Shown piece by piece: positions 19,874-29,301 of a stretch of DNA of 64,000 nucleotides; positions within the stretch are counted from its first letter, which is position 1; the number at the start of each line of letters is the position of its first letter. Below the pieces are notes generated by a model that saw nothing but the letters and a program-made list of their open reading frames with translations, did no database searches and was not told the origin of the DNA. Origin of the DNA: Anaerolineaceae bacterium (GTDB taxonomy: Bacteria; Chloroflexota; Anaerolineae; Anaerolineales; Anaerolineaceae); contig JAJUGU010000009.1 in NCBI GenBank assembly GCA_029265815.1, positions 22,778 to 86,777 on the forward strand. Direction: 5' to 3'. Both the position numbers and the translations under genes were made by a program.

Positions 19874-21769
19874 ATGTCATTCGGTTATGCTGGTTCGATT
19901 TTACATATTGATCTTACGACCAAGACAATTCAAATTGAACACCCTTCCGAAGATTTCTATCGGTCCTACATGGGTGGTGGTGCAATGGGACTGTATTATA
20001 TTCTTAAAGCCATACCTCCCAAGATAGATCCTCTGTCTCCTGAAAATATTTTAACCTTTATGTGTTCGGTGACCACTGGCGCGCCTGTACCAGGTCAAAG
20101 CCGCATAAGCGTCAACGCAAAATCACCCATGAGCGGAGCGATTGGTGATTCTCAGGCAGGTGGTTTTTTTCCTGCAGAACTAAAATTCGCTGGTTTTGAT
20201 GGAATTGTTCTGCGTGGAAAATCATCAAACCCGGTGTATCTCTGGATTCATGATGGGAATGCAGAAATCCGCGACGCTTCTCATCTCTGGGGCAAATGCA
20301 CAAAAGAAGTTGATGCTTTATTAAAAAAAGAAATTGGTGATTCAAAAATCCAGATTGCACAGGTTGGGCCTGCTGCTGAAAAAGGCGTTTTGTTTTCGAG
20401 CATTGTGAACATGGTCAACCGCAATAATGGCCGCACTGGAATGGGGGCAGTGATGGCCAGTAAAAATCTTAAAGCGATCGTTGTCAGAGGAACAAAAAAA
20501 CCTTCCTTTGCAGAGCCAGCCATATTGGCTGCACTGGCCAAACAGGGAGCGCAGGATGTGAGTCAAAATCCTGATATGGATGGCCTTGCAAAACACGGGA
20601 CGGCGTCTGTGGTGGGCTACCAAAACCAAATGGGTACTCTTCCTACCAGAAATTACACAGAAGGGCAATTTGAGGATGTAGATAAGATCACTGGCGAGAC
20701 CATGACAGAAACGATCCTTAAAAAATCAGATACCTGTTTTGCCTGTTCTGTGAGATGTAAGCGGGTGGTTGAAGCAGAAAAGGATGACTACAAAGTTGAT
20801 CCTGCGTATGGTGGCCCAGAATACGAGACGATCGGGACTTTCGGTTCTTATTGCGGGATCGGTGATCTCGAAGCGATTAGTTATGCAAATCAAATTTGCA
20901 ATGACTATGGGGTTGATACCATATCGTGCGGAGCTACTATCGCATTTGCGATGGAGTGTTTCGAAAAGGGTATCATTTCCACCAAAGAGACGGGTGGAAT
21001 TGAGCTCAAATTTGGCAACTCAAAGGCAATGCTGGAAGTATTGCTCCAGATTGTAAATAGGTCAACTCCTCTGGGCATTCTCCTTTCTCAAGGTTCCGCG
21101 CGGGCAGCAGAAGCCTGGGGAAAAGAAGCAAAGCACTGCTTAATCACCGTAAAGAACCAGGAAGCTCCCGCGCATATGCCCCAGGCCAAAAAATCACTTG
21201 CTCTGATTTATGCAGTCAATACTTTTGGTGCTGACCATCAATCCAGCGAGCATGACTGGATGTACGAGGTCGGTGGGGCTGATCTTTATTTTGAACGCCT
21301 GGCTCATCTTGGTTTAACGCTCCCTCCAGAAGCAGGTGATTTTGGGCCAGAAAAGGTGAAGTTTGCCACCCTGACCCATATTTTCTACAGCATGCTCGAT
21401 AGCCTGACACTTTGTCAGTTTGTTTTTGGACCTGCCTGGACGCTGTATGGACCCATTGAAACCGTTCAAATGGTCAGAGCGTGCACGGGGTGGGATGTCA
21501 GTGTAGATGAATTGATGAAAATTGGTGAACGCAGAATCAATATGATGCGAATCTTCAATATTCGAGAAGGTTTTTCACGTAAAGACGATCGGTTGCCTGA
21601 AAAATTCTTTGAACCTTTGAAAGGCGTTGGTCCAACAAGCGGAGTGTCGGTAGATCGTGACAAGTTAGAAAAGGCCATAGATTTGCATTATGCAAATATG
21701 GGCTGGTCTACCGAAGGAGTTCCTACAAGAGAAAAACTTGAAGCGTTAAACCTTGAGTGGCTGATTTGA
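19874..21769 (+). CDS. Tungsten-type aldehyde ferredoxin oxidoreductase
   Basis: A 631-residue AOR-family enzyme that oxidises aldehydes to acids or reduces acids with ferredoxin. The N-terminal domain has YMGGGAMGLYY and KSPMSGAIGDSQAGGFF for the pterin. The 4Fe-4S ligands are Cys288, Cys291 and Cys295 (CFACSVRC) with a fourth at Cys514 (LTLCQF). Length and order are normal for the family. The start follows GGGAGG. No partner ferredoxin gene is close. The divergent MoaD-like gene and the upstream lipoate ligase set are its nearest neighbours. Confidence 0.94.
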   Translation: MSFGYAGSILHIDLTTKTIQIEHPSEDFYRSYMGGGAMGLYYILKAIPPKIDPLSPENILTFMCSVTTGAPVPGQSRISVNAKSPMSGAIGDSQAGGFFPAELKFAGFDGIVLRGKSSNPVYLWIHDGNAEIRDASHLWGKCTKEVDALLKKEIGDSKIQIAQVGPAAEKGVLFSSIVNMVNRNNGRTGMGAVMASKNLKAIVVRGTKKPSFAEPAILAALAKQGAQDVSQNPDMDGLAKHGTASVVGYQNQMGTLPTRNYTEGQFEDVDKITGETMTETILKKSDTCFACSVRCKRVVEAEKDDYKVDPAYGGPEYETIGTFGSYCGIGDLEAISYANQICNDYGVDTISCGATIAFAMECFEKGIISTKETGGIELKFGNSKAMLEVLLQIVNRSTPLGILLSQGSARAAEAWGKEAKHCLITVKNQEAPAHMPQAKKSLALIYAVNTFGADHQSSEHDWMYEVGGADLYFERLAHLGLTLPPEAGDFGPEKVKFATLTHIFYSMLDSLTLCQFVFGPAWTLYGPIETVQMVRACTGWDVSVDELMKIGERRINMMRIFNIREGFSRKDDRLPEKFFEPLKGVGPTSGVSVDRDKLEKAIDLHYANMGWSTEGVPTREKLEALNLEWLI

Positions 21770-21888
21770 GAAAAATCTTCGGCTTGGGTGGTTTTGATGA
21801 TATTTTCAACCACTCGAGCGGCAAGGTAAGTAAGCTGTTATTTTGAAATAGATCAGGTTCATCAACATTGAAAATTAGTTCGATCGTC

Positions 21889-21921
21889 AAACAGCCACCC
21901 TGCATAGGGTGGCTGTTTTTT
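21889..21921 (+). terminator. Rho-independent terminator of AOR gene
   Basis: A perfect 12-bp stem (21889-21900 with 21907-21918, loop TGCATA) running into a T-tract, 120 bases after the AOR stop. Confidence 0.88.
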
Positions 21922-22110
21922 GAATTTTCATGCGATATTTACCAGAATGTTTCGTAAGAATTTCACACTCGTCAAATAAAAAATGGAATGAAAAGCGACC
22001 ATTTCGAAAATTTTTTTGCTATGAATCAACGATTCTGGGCATTCCCGACTTGAATGTTAGATGCTTATTTGATAAGCTCGGGTTTACAATTTTACTTGCG
22101 TGATTATAAT

Positions 22111-22142
22111 CAAAAGGGCTTGCTGGTGATCAGACAAGCCCT
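22111..22142 (-). terminator. Terminator of the ACR3 gene
   Basis: An 8-bp stem (arms 22115-22122 and 22135-22142) which, read on the minus strand, ends in TTTTG, 48 bases after the ACR3 stop. Confidence 0.75.
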
Positions 22143-22189
22143 GTGCATTTTTGTAAGTAAATATCTAGATTAGGTTTATCTGATGAGGT

Positions 22190-23242
22190 TTATCCTTTGA
22201 ACAGGCGTTTTTGAAGCCAGAAAGCCACGTTTACAAGTCCAATCATCACAGGCACTTCCACCAGCGGACCAATGACCGCGGCAAAAGCTTCTCCGGAGTT
22301 TAAACCGAATACTGCCACTGCAACGGCTATGGCAAGTTCAAAATTATTGGAAGCTGCTGTAAATGACAGGGTGGTGGTCTGTTTGTAATTTGCGCCAATG
22401 GCTTTACCCATCAGGAAGCTAATGAGGAACATCGCCACGAAGTAGATTAAAAGTGGGATGGCAACGCGTACCACGTCGAGAGGAATGGTAACGATTAAGT
22501 TTCCCTTGAGACTGAACATCACGAGGATGGTGAATAATAATGCGATGAGCGTGATGGGGCTAATTTTGGGAATAAAGGTATGGTAAAACCACTCTTTGCC
22601 TTTTAGGCGAGTCAAAACCTTGTTGGTGATAAAACCAGCGATAAACGGAATCCCAAGATAAATGAAAACTGATTTAGCAATTTCACCGATGGTGATATGC
22701 ACGGTCATGCCCTTTAAGCCAAACCAGGTGGGCAGCACGGTAATGAACACATACGCATATACACTGTAAAACAGCACCTGAAAAATGCTATTAAATGCCA
22801 CCAGACCAGCGGCATAATCTGTGTCGCCCTTCGCCAGTTCATTCCACACAATCACCATGGCAATGCAGCGGGCCAGTCCGATCATAATTAAACCTGCCAT
22901 ATATTCCGGGTAGTTGCGCAGGAAGATGATGGCCAGGGCGAACATCAGGATAGGTCCAATGATCCAGTTCTGAACTAAAGAAAGTCCGAGCACTTTCCAG
23001 TTCCTAAAAACCTTTCCGAGTTCATCGTAATGCACTTTTGCAAGTGGAGGATACATCATCAGAATCAAACCGATCGCAATAGGAATGTTGGTGGTGCCAA
23101 CTGAAACCGCACTGTTGAACACCTCAACCGCTTTTGGGAAAAGATAACCTAACCCAACGCCAACCGCCATTGCCAAGAAAATCCATAAGGTCAGAAAACG
23201 ATCAAGAAACGAAAGCCGTCTGGTAACACTAATATTTTCCAT
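22190..23242 (-). CDS. acr3: Arsenite efflux transporter ACR3
   Basis: A 350-residue ten-helix arsenite exporter of the ACR3/BART group. The conserved cysteine segment [19 protein letters not shown] (helix 4) and [21 protein letters not shown] (helix 9) are intact. It pumps arsenite using the proton gradient. The gene lies 24 bases after the second arsR with a GAGGAG site, so the two form an operon. It supplies the export step missing from the first arsenic operon's arsenate reductase. Confidence 0.95.
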   Translation of the reverse strand: MENISVTRRLSFLDRFLTLWIFLAMAVGVGLGYLFPKAVEVFNSAVSVGTTNIPIAIGLILMMYPPLAKVHYDELGKVFRNWKVLGLSLVQNWIIGPILMFALAIIFLRNYPEYMAGLIMIGLARCIAMVIVWNELAKGDTDYAAGLVAFNSIFQVLFYSVYAYVFITVLPTWFGLKGMTVHITIGEIAKSVFIYLGIPFIAGFITNKVLTRLKGKEWFYHTFIPKISPITLIALLFTILVMFSLKGNLIVTIPLDVVRVAIPLLIYFVAMFLISFLMGKAIGANYKQTTTLSFTAASNNFELAIAVAVAVFGLNSGEAFAAVIGPLVEVPVMIGLVNVAFWLQKRLFKG

Positions 23243-23266
23243 TTTTATCTCCTCAGATGCGAAATA

Positions 23267-23653
23267 TTAACAAACCTGATCATGCTCAGGACCTGGTTTA
23301 CATTGTGGACAGGAACACCCCGGATAAGGTCTTAAGGAATATTGTTTCATCGCAGATTCTGAAATGCCAAGGGAATGTCCGATTTGAAACAGTAATACGA
23401 GAATTTCAGGATTATTCAGTCGATAATATATATGGCGCCCTTGACGGCGGGTGGTAACCAGTCCGGCTTTTCGCAGGGACATCAAATGCTGCGATATCGC
23501 TGCCTGGCGAATACCGAGTATGGATTCGATATGACATACGCAGGTTTCACTCTGATCGATGATCAAGAGTATTTTTATTCGAGCTGATTGCTGAATATAC
23601 CCTAAAAATTTTGAAATTTGATCATGAGGATTTTCACGCAAGTATATATTCAT
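23267..23653 (-). CDS. arsR: ArsR-family arsenite-type repressor (second copy)
   Basis: A 128-residue ArsR/SmtB repressor. The metalloid motif is ETCVCHIESI; the recognition helix is RQAAISQHLMSLRKAGL, and the wing is RRQGRHIYYRL. The C-terminus carries CSCPQC and a last Cys, echoing CNCPHC of the first copy. It heads the ACR3 operon. The start ATG lies within the operator palindrome with only a few bases of predicted leader. Confidence 0.93.
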   Translation of the reverse strand: MNIYLRENPHDQISKFLGYIQQSARIKILLIIDQSETCVCHIESILGIRQAAISQHLMSLRKAGLVTTRRQGRHIYYRLNNPEILVLLFQIGHSLGISESAMKQYSLRPYPGCSCPQCKPGPEHDQVC

Positions 23654-23694
23654 AATAATGAATGTATTATATTTTTTAACTTAAAAATTAGCAA
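23648..23694 (-). promoter_or_regulatory. Promoter and operator of second arsR
   Basis: Palindrome ATTCA-N6-TGAAT (23648-23663) overlaps the start codon, the same half-sites as at the first arsR. On the minus strand TATAAT (23671-23666) and, 17 bases upstream, TTGCTA (23694-23689) form a promoter. The transcript would start about six bases before ATG, i.e. almost leaderless. Confidence 0.72.
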
Positions 23695-25616
23695 TATGAA
23701 ACCGATTACTTCTGCAAACTAATTCTTACGACCTTTTTCAAGGCGAGAAGTTGCTATCCCTAAAAAAAGAAAATTAAACCTAAGTGAATTCAAATGATCG
23801 TAGCAGCTTATGCGACACCTTTATAAATTTTTTTGGAAGATAGATTTGGCTCGTTGGGGGCGAAGGGCGTAAATTGGTTATAGGAACAACTATCGATCAC
23901 GCTGAACTTTCCAAGGTATTGTAACCCGGTGGTTTTCAGGGATGTTCACTCATGGTTGTCTGGTGTTTACCACCAGGAAATCACGAGTATGTATTATGGA
24001 TATAACACTCCTTAGAAACATAATAGTGGAGGACAGAGTATTGGACTGGATCCTTAAGAACTCGTTTATTGGCTGCATGTCTGAAAAATTGCACGCAGCA
24101 TTTCACGAGGCCTGATGAATTACTGCCCGATCATACACAAGTAAAAATTCAAAGCTGATATAGGTGGGTATCTGGATCAATAAAGGAACCACCATCCAAC
24201 GAGAACTAGGTGGAAAGCCTTGATTCAGCACTTCGACCACCTAAAATATCCAGCAAGTTGGAAAATAATGTGAAAAAGTACAAAACTATGCAGATTTAGA
24301 TTTTCAGATGCATATGATCTTTTATAACCTTCGCGAAGATTTCGGTTTTGAGGGAGCTTATTGTAAGAATTGCGATTTGTGCATATTTTGGCACCAAAAA
24401 ACAAGAAGTCGATAATTGAGTGAATATAGAACCCGGCGAGAAATTGTTTTGGATCGATTTATAGATCTTTGATCACAAGATAAAAAGCGGATACGAGTGC
24501 GTGCAATACACAGATTTTATTGTCATTATTACACCAAGATCGTGTTAGAAGAAATAAAGGGTTAGGTTGCATCAGGAAGCCCTGTTTTCTTAGAAAAATA
24601 CCAGGCTGCGCAGTATTGGATAACCTGAATGTGGGCACACGCCTAACCTCACGGCTCTGCAACCACTCAATCCCCAGCTTATCTGGAGAACCTTTTACGG
24701 TGTGGGCAATGGAATTGAGGTCATTTCTACGCGATAGTGGTTGTGCAGAAAGCTGCCAATGGCGTTGTGGTGCCAACCTCAAGAAACCAGGCAAACGCCC
24801 AGGCATTTTTAGCCGAAGACCCCATGAGGTTATCCGCCCGAGAGTGCATGTATTTTTATGACGGGGAGTCAAGTCATCGAGAGGAAATGCACGGTGAATG
24901 TCAGGGTATGTAGACCTGGTGGTTATATACCAGTTAGTCTTTCCCAGGGTGATTGAATTTCAGACAGGCGTGGCAAAGTTATGGATGGTGATGAATTAAG
25001 TAGCCATGATTAGGCAGGGTGAGATTTAGTCTGCGAGCAGCAAAAAGCCTGAAGCCAGAAAAATGCCGATAAGTCGGAAGGAATCCCACTATCCAGCTAA
25101 AAGCTGATCCGGGCTGCATTATGGATCATTTGATTCATTTTCTTTAAAAAGACTTTGACAGTCAAATTGTTGGACATATATCACTAATGAGCCAAATCAC
25201 GGAAATTGAAAAATGGGAAATTGGCTGGGCTGTCTGCTTAAATAATTGGCGAAAAGGGCATGCTTCTGTGGCTGTTCATAGGATGTTAGAATAATCTTTC
25301 TATCCTCTGAATGTCCACCGTGTGGTGGATTTCTGCTATGCTGAAAGTTCAACCTCTGCGAAAGTTATTAAAAGATCGGCATGAAGCAGGAAGGTATTTA
25401 CGGCATACCTGTTGGTTCACCGGCTGTTGGTCTGACGAACATGTGAGCAATCCTCGAGTCTGAATTTGGTAAATCAAACTCGTGAAAATCGACCTTATTA
25501 ATAAAAACTCTAAGTTGACATCAATTTTCAATAATGAGTATTTTATACTCCTTGTAGAGCAGGGCGTGTTACTTATTGAATTTTTCAATCAATTGACGAA
25601 GTACCTACGAAAACAG
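23695..25616. other. 1.9 kb gene desert, unexplained
   Basis: No ORF here has recognisable content. Two overlapping ORFs on opposite strands at 24459-24872 are compositionally odd (Arg/Cys-rich) and probably chance. A GC-richer island, about 24540-25110, differs from its AT-rich flanks and could be a decayed mobile element or a structured RNA remnant, but I cannot name it. The rest looks like degenerate DNA. Confidence 0.4.
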
Positions 25617-26684
25617 TTATGGAAGCTGAATATTGTTGATCGTATCTAACAACATTGGAAGGTATTCCTCAAAAGATTGATTACTCTGTTCAAATCCTTC
25701 TAAAGCTTGAAATAGCGGACGAATTAGAAGGAATCCGTTGTTTTCCTCTTGCTCGATCATGGTATTGCGTAATGCCTCGTCATTAAGCATTCGAATGCCA
25801 ATTGCACGAATCAATGATTCTTCAACGGCACTCGACCATGTTCCATAGCCAGATGGCATGCTCTTTCTAAGAAACGCATATAAACGGTTTCTCTGTGCCA
25901 ACGGTATCACACTTAAGTTTTTATCAAGCATGGGCCCAATAATGGAATGAAGGATCTCATGTTCAATGAGCCCTTTCATACTCAGATCAGTTTCAGTTGG
26001 GCCAGCCACTACATATGCAATATCGTCTATCTGGGGACCATTGCCGCTGTAGTATGAATCTAACGGGTTGGGGATGACCACCAATTGATGGAAGGGAAGT
26101 TCTGTTACACCCAGATAGGTTTGGATTTCGGTGAGCGAAGTTTCAGCCAACGGCTTCCAATGCGCAATTTCAGCATCGTACTGAGGGCCTACTTGTTGCC
26201 ATAGATCGTCGATATTGGCTTCTTTGTAGAAATCGCTCAAGGCGGTAGAAAGGTCGTCGAAGTTAGCAGCGCGCGTCGTAACCCACCAACCTGCCTCAGC
26301 ACGACTAAACTCTGGTGCTGGTCCCCGTTGTAGAATCCATACTACCAGTTGATAGTCAGGTATACGGTCAAAATAGGGTTTCAGTTGTTTCAGGCTGGGG
26401 AGATCCTTCCCATTCAGTTCTGCACGGATTTGCTGACGGATGGGAGACATAGGGATGCCCTGGTATTCACGGTCGAATCCGGCGGCATTAAGCGCTGCAA
26501 ACAGGGTAAAAATCCTTTCATCGCTGCTGACAATAACAGTTTGAGACCCGAAATCAGGTCGTGGGGCATTCACTGCTTCTAACCGTACCCGCAATTCAGA
26601 AGGAAGTTGCAGGATGAAAATTACGGCGATGAGTGCTGCCAGGAGAATTATGCGCCAAATTGTTGAGGAAGAAAGACGAGACAT
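25617..26684 (-). CDS. Membrane-anchored putative zinc metallopeptidase
   Basis: A 355-residue protein with an N-terminal hydrophobic anchor or signal (WRIILLAALIAVIFILQLP). Its core has LIEHEILHSIIGPML near residue 240, a thermolysin-like HExxH site (HEILH), and ends in a helical region with EESLIRAIGIRML, whose Glu could be the third zinc ligand. It resembles DUF4932-type secreted proteins, but I am not sure of the family. It would act outside the membrane. No operon partner is evident. Confidence 0.72.
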   Translation of the reverse strand: MSRLSSSTIWRIILLAALIAVIFILQLPSELRVRLEAVNAPRPDFGSQTVIVSSDERIFTLFAALNAAGFDREYQGIPMSPIRQQIRAELNGKDLPSLKQLKPYFDRIPDYQLVVWILQRGPAPEFSRAEAGWWVTTRAANFDDLSTALSDFYKEANIDDLWQQVGPQYDAEIAHWKPLAETSLTEIQTYLGVTELPFHQLVVIPNPLDSYYSGNGPQIDDIAYVVAGPTETDLSMKGLIEHEILHSIIGPMLDKNLSVIPLAQRNRLYAFLRKSMPSGYGTWSSAVEESLIRAIGIRMLNDEALRNTMIEQEENNGFLLIRPLFQALEGFEQSNQSFEEYLPMLLDTINNIQLP

Positions 26685-27051
26685 TGATGTGTTTTTCCTA
26701 TATCAATTATTTCTGAGTTTACTGACACTGAAGCGTTCTAGACGATTGAAAAATCTTGTGCATTCTGTCTCCACACATCCAGAGGATTCAACCATCCATA
26801 TAAAGCATGCGGGTAGTCGCGGGTGCAATGATGGAAATATCAAATCTTGCTAAGAAATGGTCTGACTAATTTTCTGATTCTTGCGTTTAACTTGAGTGAA
26901 TTGATCAATGAAGTAACCGTGAACATAGCGGGTGTTTCATTCTAATATATGGCAACAATAAAATCCAAATGATCTCGAAAAAACTTATACAGCCATATTA
27001 TTAGTGGATTAACTAAAGATGGAAAAAAGTATTGTTTTCAGCTTGATCTGT
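26685..27051. other. Intergenic, no gene seen
   Basis: About 365 AT-rich bases containing only short unsupported ORFs; likely holds the promoter of the HEILH gene. Confidence 0.45.
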
Positions 27052-27633
27052 TCATTGGCGCATCTTTTTCCTCAAGTCGCTTTGAAATACGCCAGCCATC
27101 ATGATCAAAAACGCACCGGCTAATGCAAGAAACCAACCCAACCTCAGGGATGAAGAAAAGTCTACCAATGACATCGAAGGAATCCCGATTTTATTAAATA
27201 TTCCAGGCATACCCAAAGAGAAGAGAACCAACCCGAATAAGACGACCACGCCGCCGATAATTCTAAAAATGGGAGAATCAGCCAAACTTGATATCAAAGC
27301 AATGCCAGCACCTAAGATCAAGAGGATATAAACGATCATCACAAAACTCGCCTCTACTTGCTCGATTCCATTTTCAAATGTTGGAAGATGATGTAAACGA
27401 ACAATATCCATTGGGATCACCTGAATTCGAACAAGGTTCTCGTTGATGATTAATTCGGATTGGTATAACCCAAAAGTGGAGATAAAAAAACTTAAACCAA
27501 TTGAAAATAAGATAAGAATACTGGCGCAAGTACCAATTTTCTGGCTTGTGTGAAGTACTCTTGGGAGATATCTTGATGGACTATTGGCTGATCGGTGAAG
27601 CCAAAACGCGTTTACCAAAAGAAAAGAAGTCAA
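27052..27633 (-). CDS. Membrane protein, downstream half after an amber codon
   Basis: A 193-residue reading frame with four hydrophobic helices (about 33-58, 98-118, 125-147, 168-185). It has only a TTG start and no ribosome site. It is in the same frame as the 93-residue ORF at 27658-27939, separated by a TAG (27660-27658) and eight codons (YLPGSLLL...), which continue a hydrophobic helix. The two ORFs therefore look like one 295-codon membrane protein interrupted by a stop. I do not recognise the family. Confidence 0.55.
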   Translation of the reverse strand: MTSFLLVNAFWLHRSANSPSRYLPRVLHTSQKIGTCASILILFSIGLSFFISTFGLYQSELIINENLVRIQVIPMDIVRLHHLPTFENGIEQVEASFVMIVYILLILGAGIALISSLADSPIFRIIGGVVVLFGLVLFSLGMPGIFNKIGIPSMSLVDFSSSLRLGWFLALAGAFLIMMAGVFQSDLRKKMRQ

Positions 27634-27657
27634 GAGCAGGAGCGACCCTGGCAGGTA

Positions 27658-27939
27658 CTAGAGTCGCCCCACGGTGGTAAAGCAAATGGCTGCAGGTAAA
27701 AACACACCCAGAAAAATTGCCAGCTTGCGATCATTATTAATCGAAACTCTACGGCCAACTGAAACGATTGAAAACAGGGCAAACATACTCAAGATCACCG
27801 TAACGAGTCCTAAAACGAAAGGATTTTCCTTGTTTCCTATCCACGACAGGATTTTTGTGCCAATACTCAACTCGATAACACCCGCCAGGGCTCCGAGAGA
27901 GCTACCTAATTTGCCAATTTGAACCGCAAGCTTTTCCAT
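27658..27939 (-). CDS. Membrane protein, upstream half ending at an amber codon
   Basis: A 93-residue protein with a good AAAGGTGA site and three hydrophobic segments; it ends abruptly at the end of the third, FLPAAICFTTVGRL. The frame resumes after TAG with further membrane helices. It starts 27 bases after the nitroreductase stop and so is probably in its operon. Family unknown. Confidence 0.62.
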   Translation of the reverse strand: MEKLAVQIGKLGSSLGALAGVIELSIGTKILSWIGNKENPFVLGLVTVILSMFALFSIVSVGRRVSINNDRKLAIFLGVFLPAAICFTTVGRL

Positions 27940-27965
27940 GCATTCACCTTTATCAAAATCGAGTC

Positions 27966-29090
27966 TTAGATCAGTACCTCTTCAACAGGTCGGCGCAAAG
28001 AGTGGGGAAGTGGATCAGCGTAGCCAAATCGAACCAATAACTGTGGCTTTGCGTTTTCCAACCCCATCGCGCTCTGGAACTGTGATCGAATGCTCGAAAC
28101 TTCGATCGGTTGATTTAATAGGGCTGACTTAATGTTTCGTGCTGTCATTTGTAACGCCAGACGTTCATATACCTGCCCGGTCCGCACCCAGCCAGTTAGA
28201 TCATCGGCATCAGAAGCGATTACTACCGCACCAGAGGAACTTCTCAGTTTTTTTGCATCTAGATCAGCCTGTTGCTGTGGTTTTGTTCCAGAAACGAAAG
28301 ATTTTCCAAGCCAACGGGGAACTTCTGGATTACCTGAACAACGCGAATAAAGGCCATCTCGTGACCGCAAGGCTTCTTTTTTATTAAAACGCAGCCATTC
28401 AATTAACTCATTAAGAAAAGCTGTGTCAGCATACTGAACAAGGTTCCCCTGGTTGACATATTCTAGCGCGGTCTCGATTTTTTTAGTATCAGTGAGGAAT
28501 TTCGTTACAACCCCGGGTTCGCCTTGTATCTCTTGCAGAAGATTAAGATCAGCCTGATTTACGGGCTGACCATCATACTCAGATCGTGTATTCTGACGAA
28601 TTGGAATTACTTTCACTAATGGGTTTGGTTGAGGTGCATCTTTTGTCAGATTTACAGTGATCACCTCATTCGCGTTAGGGTAAAGGACATTTGTGGCGTA
28701 TCCAGAAGCGGCAGCAGCTAATAATAAATTTTCCAGAGCGCATCCAAGGCTGATCCACAATTCCCGATGATCTGGATCAACAACTGGCAGTTGCCTTGAA
28801 TAATCTGGGTATATTTCAATTGCGTTCTCTTTAATTGCGAATTTCCAGGGTTGAGTGTTGTGGCCATTGGGTGCCAATGTGGCGTAACGGATCATTTCTC
28901 TCATCTGATCATATAATGTTGTACTCATCGAAAAAGATCTCCAGTCATTTTCAATTTGCTGATCATAATTAAGCCAGGGGGTATATTCACTAAGCACATA
29001 ACCTCCCAAAGCCACCACTCCTGCTGCTGCCGATAATTTCAAAAAATCGCGACGGCTGAGTCCTCTGCGATGAACATCCTTGTTTTCCAT
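27966..29090 (-). CDS. Tat-exported nitroreductase-family (Acg-like) protein
   Basis: A 374-residue FMN-dependent nitroreductase-like protein with an N-terminal twin-arginine signal: LSRRDFLKLSAAAGVVALGG. The mature part has ATLAPNGHNTQPWKFAI, the family's FMN-phosphate region, and LGCALENLLLAAAASGY, as in the Acg/large nitroreductase branch. It probably acts as a periplasmic or cell-surface flavoprotein. AAGGAGG precedes the ATG. It is divergent from the LuxR regulator gene, which may control it. Confidence 0.85.
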   Translation of the reverse strand: MENKDVHRRGLSRRDFLKLSAAAGVVALGGYVLSEYTPWLNYDQQIENDWRSFSMSTTLYDQMREMIRYATLAPNGHNTQPWKFAIKENAIEIYPDYSRQLPVVDPDHRELWISLGCALENLLLAAAASGYATNVLYPNANEVITVNLTKDAPQPNPLVKVIPIRQNTRSEYDGQPVNQADLNLLQEIQGEPGVVTKFLTDTKKIETALEYVNQGNLVQYADTAFLNELIEWLRFNKKEALRSRDGLYSRCSGNPEVPRWLGKSFVSGTKPQQQADLDAKKLRSSSGAVVIASDADDLTGWVRTGQVYERLALQMTARNIKSALLNQPIEVSSIRSQFQSAMGLENAKPQLLVRFGYADPLPHSLRRPVEEVLI

Positions 29091-29105
29091 AGAATCCTCC
29101 TTAAT

Positions 29106-29202
29106 TTTGATATGATAAATATATCAATTTGGAATGTTGAGGTAATCAACCGAATGATTGATTGACAGGTTGATTATCAATTTTAAAGCCACTTTAAAAT
29201 TG
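29106..29202. promoter_or_regulatory. Cluster of palindromes between nitroreductase and luxR genes
   Basis: Three inverted repeats lie in this divergent region: TTGATAT-N7-ATATCAA (29107-29127), TCAACC/GGTTGA (29146-29173), and an 11-bp stem with a 3-base loop (29178-29202). They are candidate operators for the LuxR/MalT regulator. The TCAACCG half-site recurs in the terminator after that gene. Confidence 0.5.
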
Positions 29203-29301
29203 GTTTGCTGTGAAACTTGCTAAGAAAATTTGATTTTTTGAAAATCTCTGAACCCAATTAAGTTTTAATGTGTTTAATGAATATAGTTGTAGGAATTTGA
29301 C

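Noticed and set aside
24459..24872. Overlapping ORFs on both strands in the gene desert
   Set aside because: Odd composition, no motif, no ribosome site; likely chance frames in GC-richer DNA.
27052..27939. Pyrrolysine insertion at the amber codon
   Set aside because: No pyl genes are visible and the gene is not a methylamine methyltransferase; a nonsense mutation is simpler.
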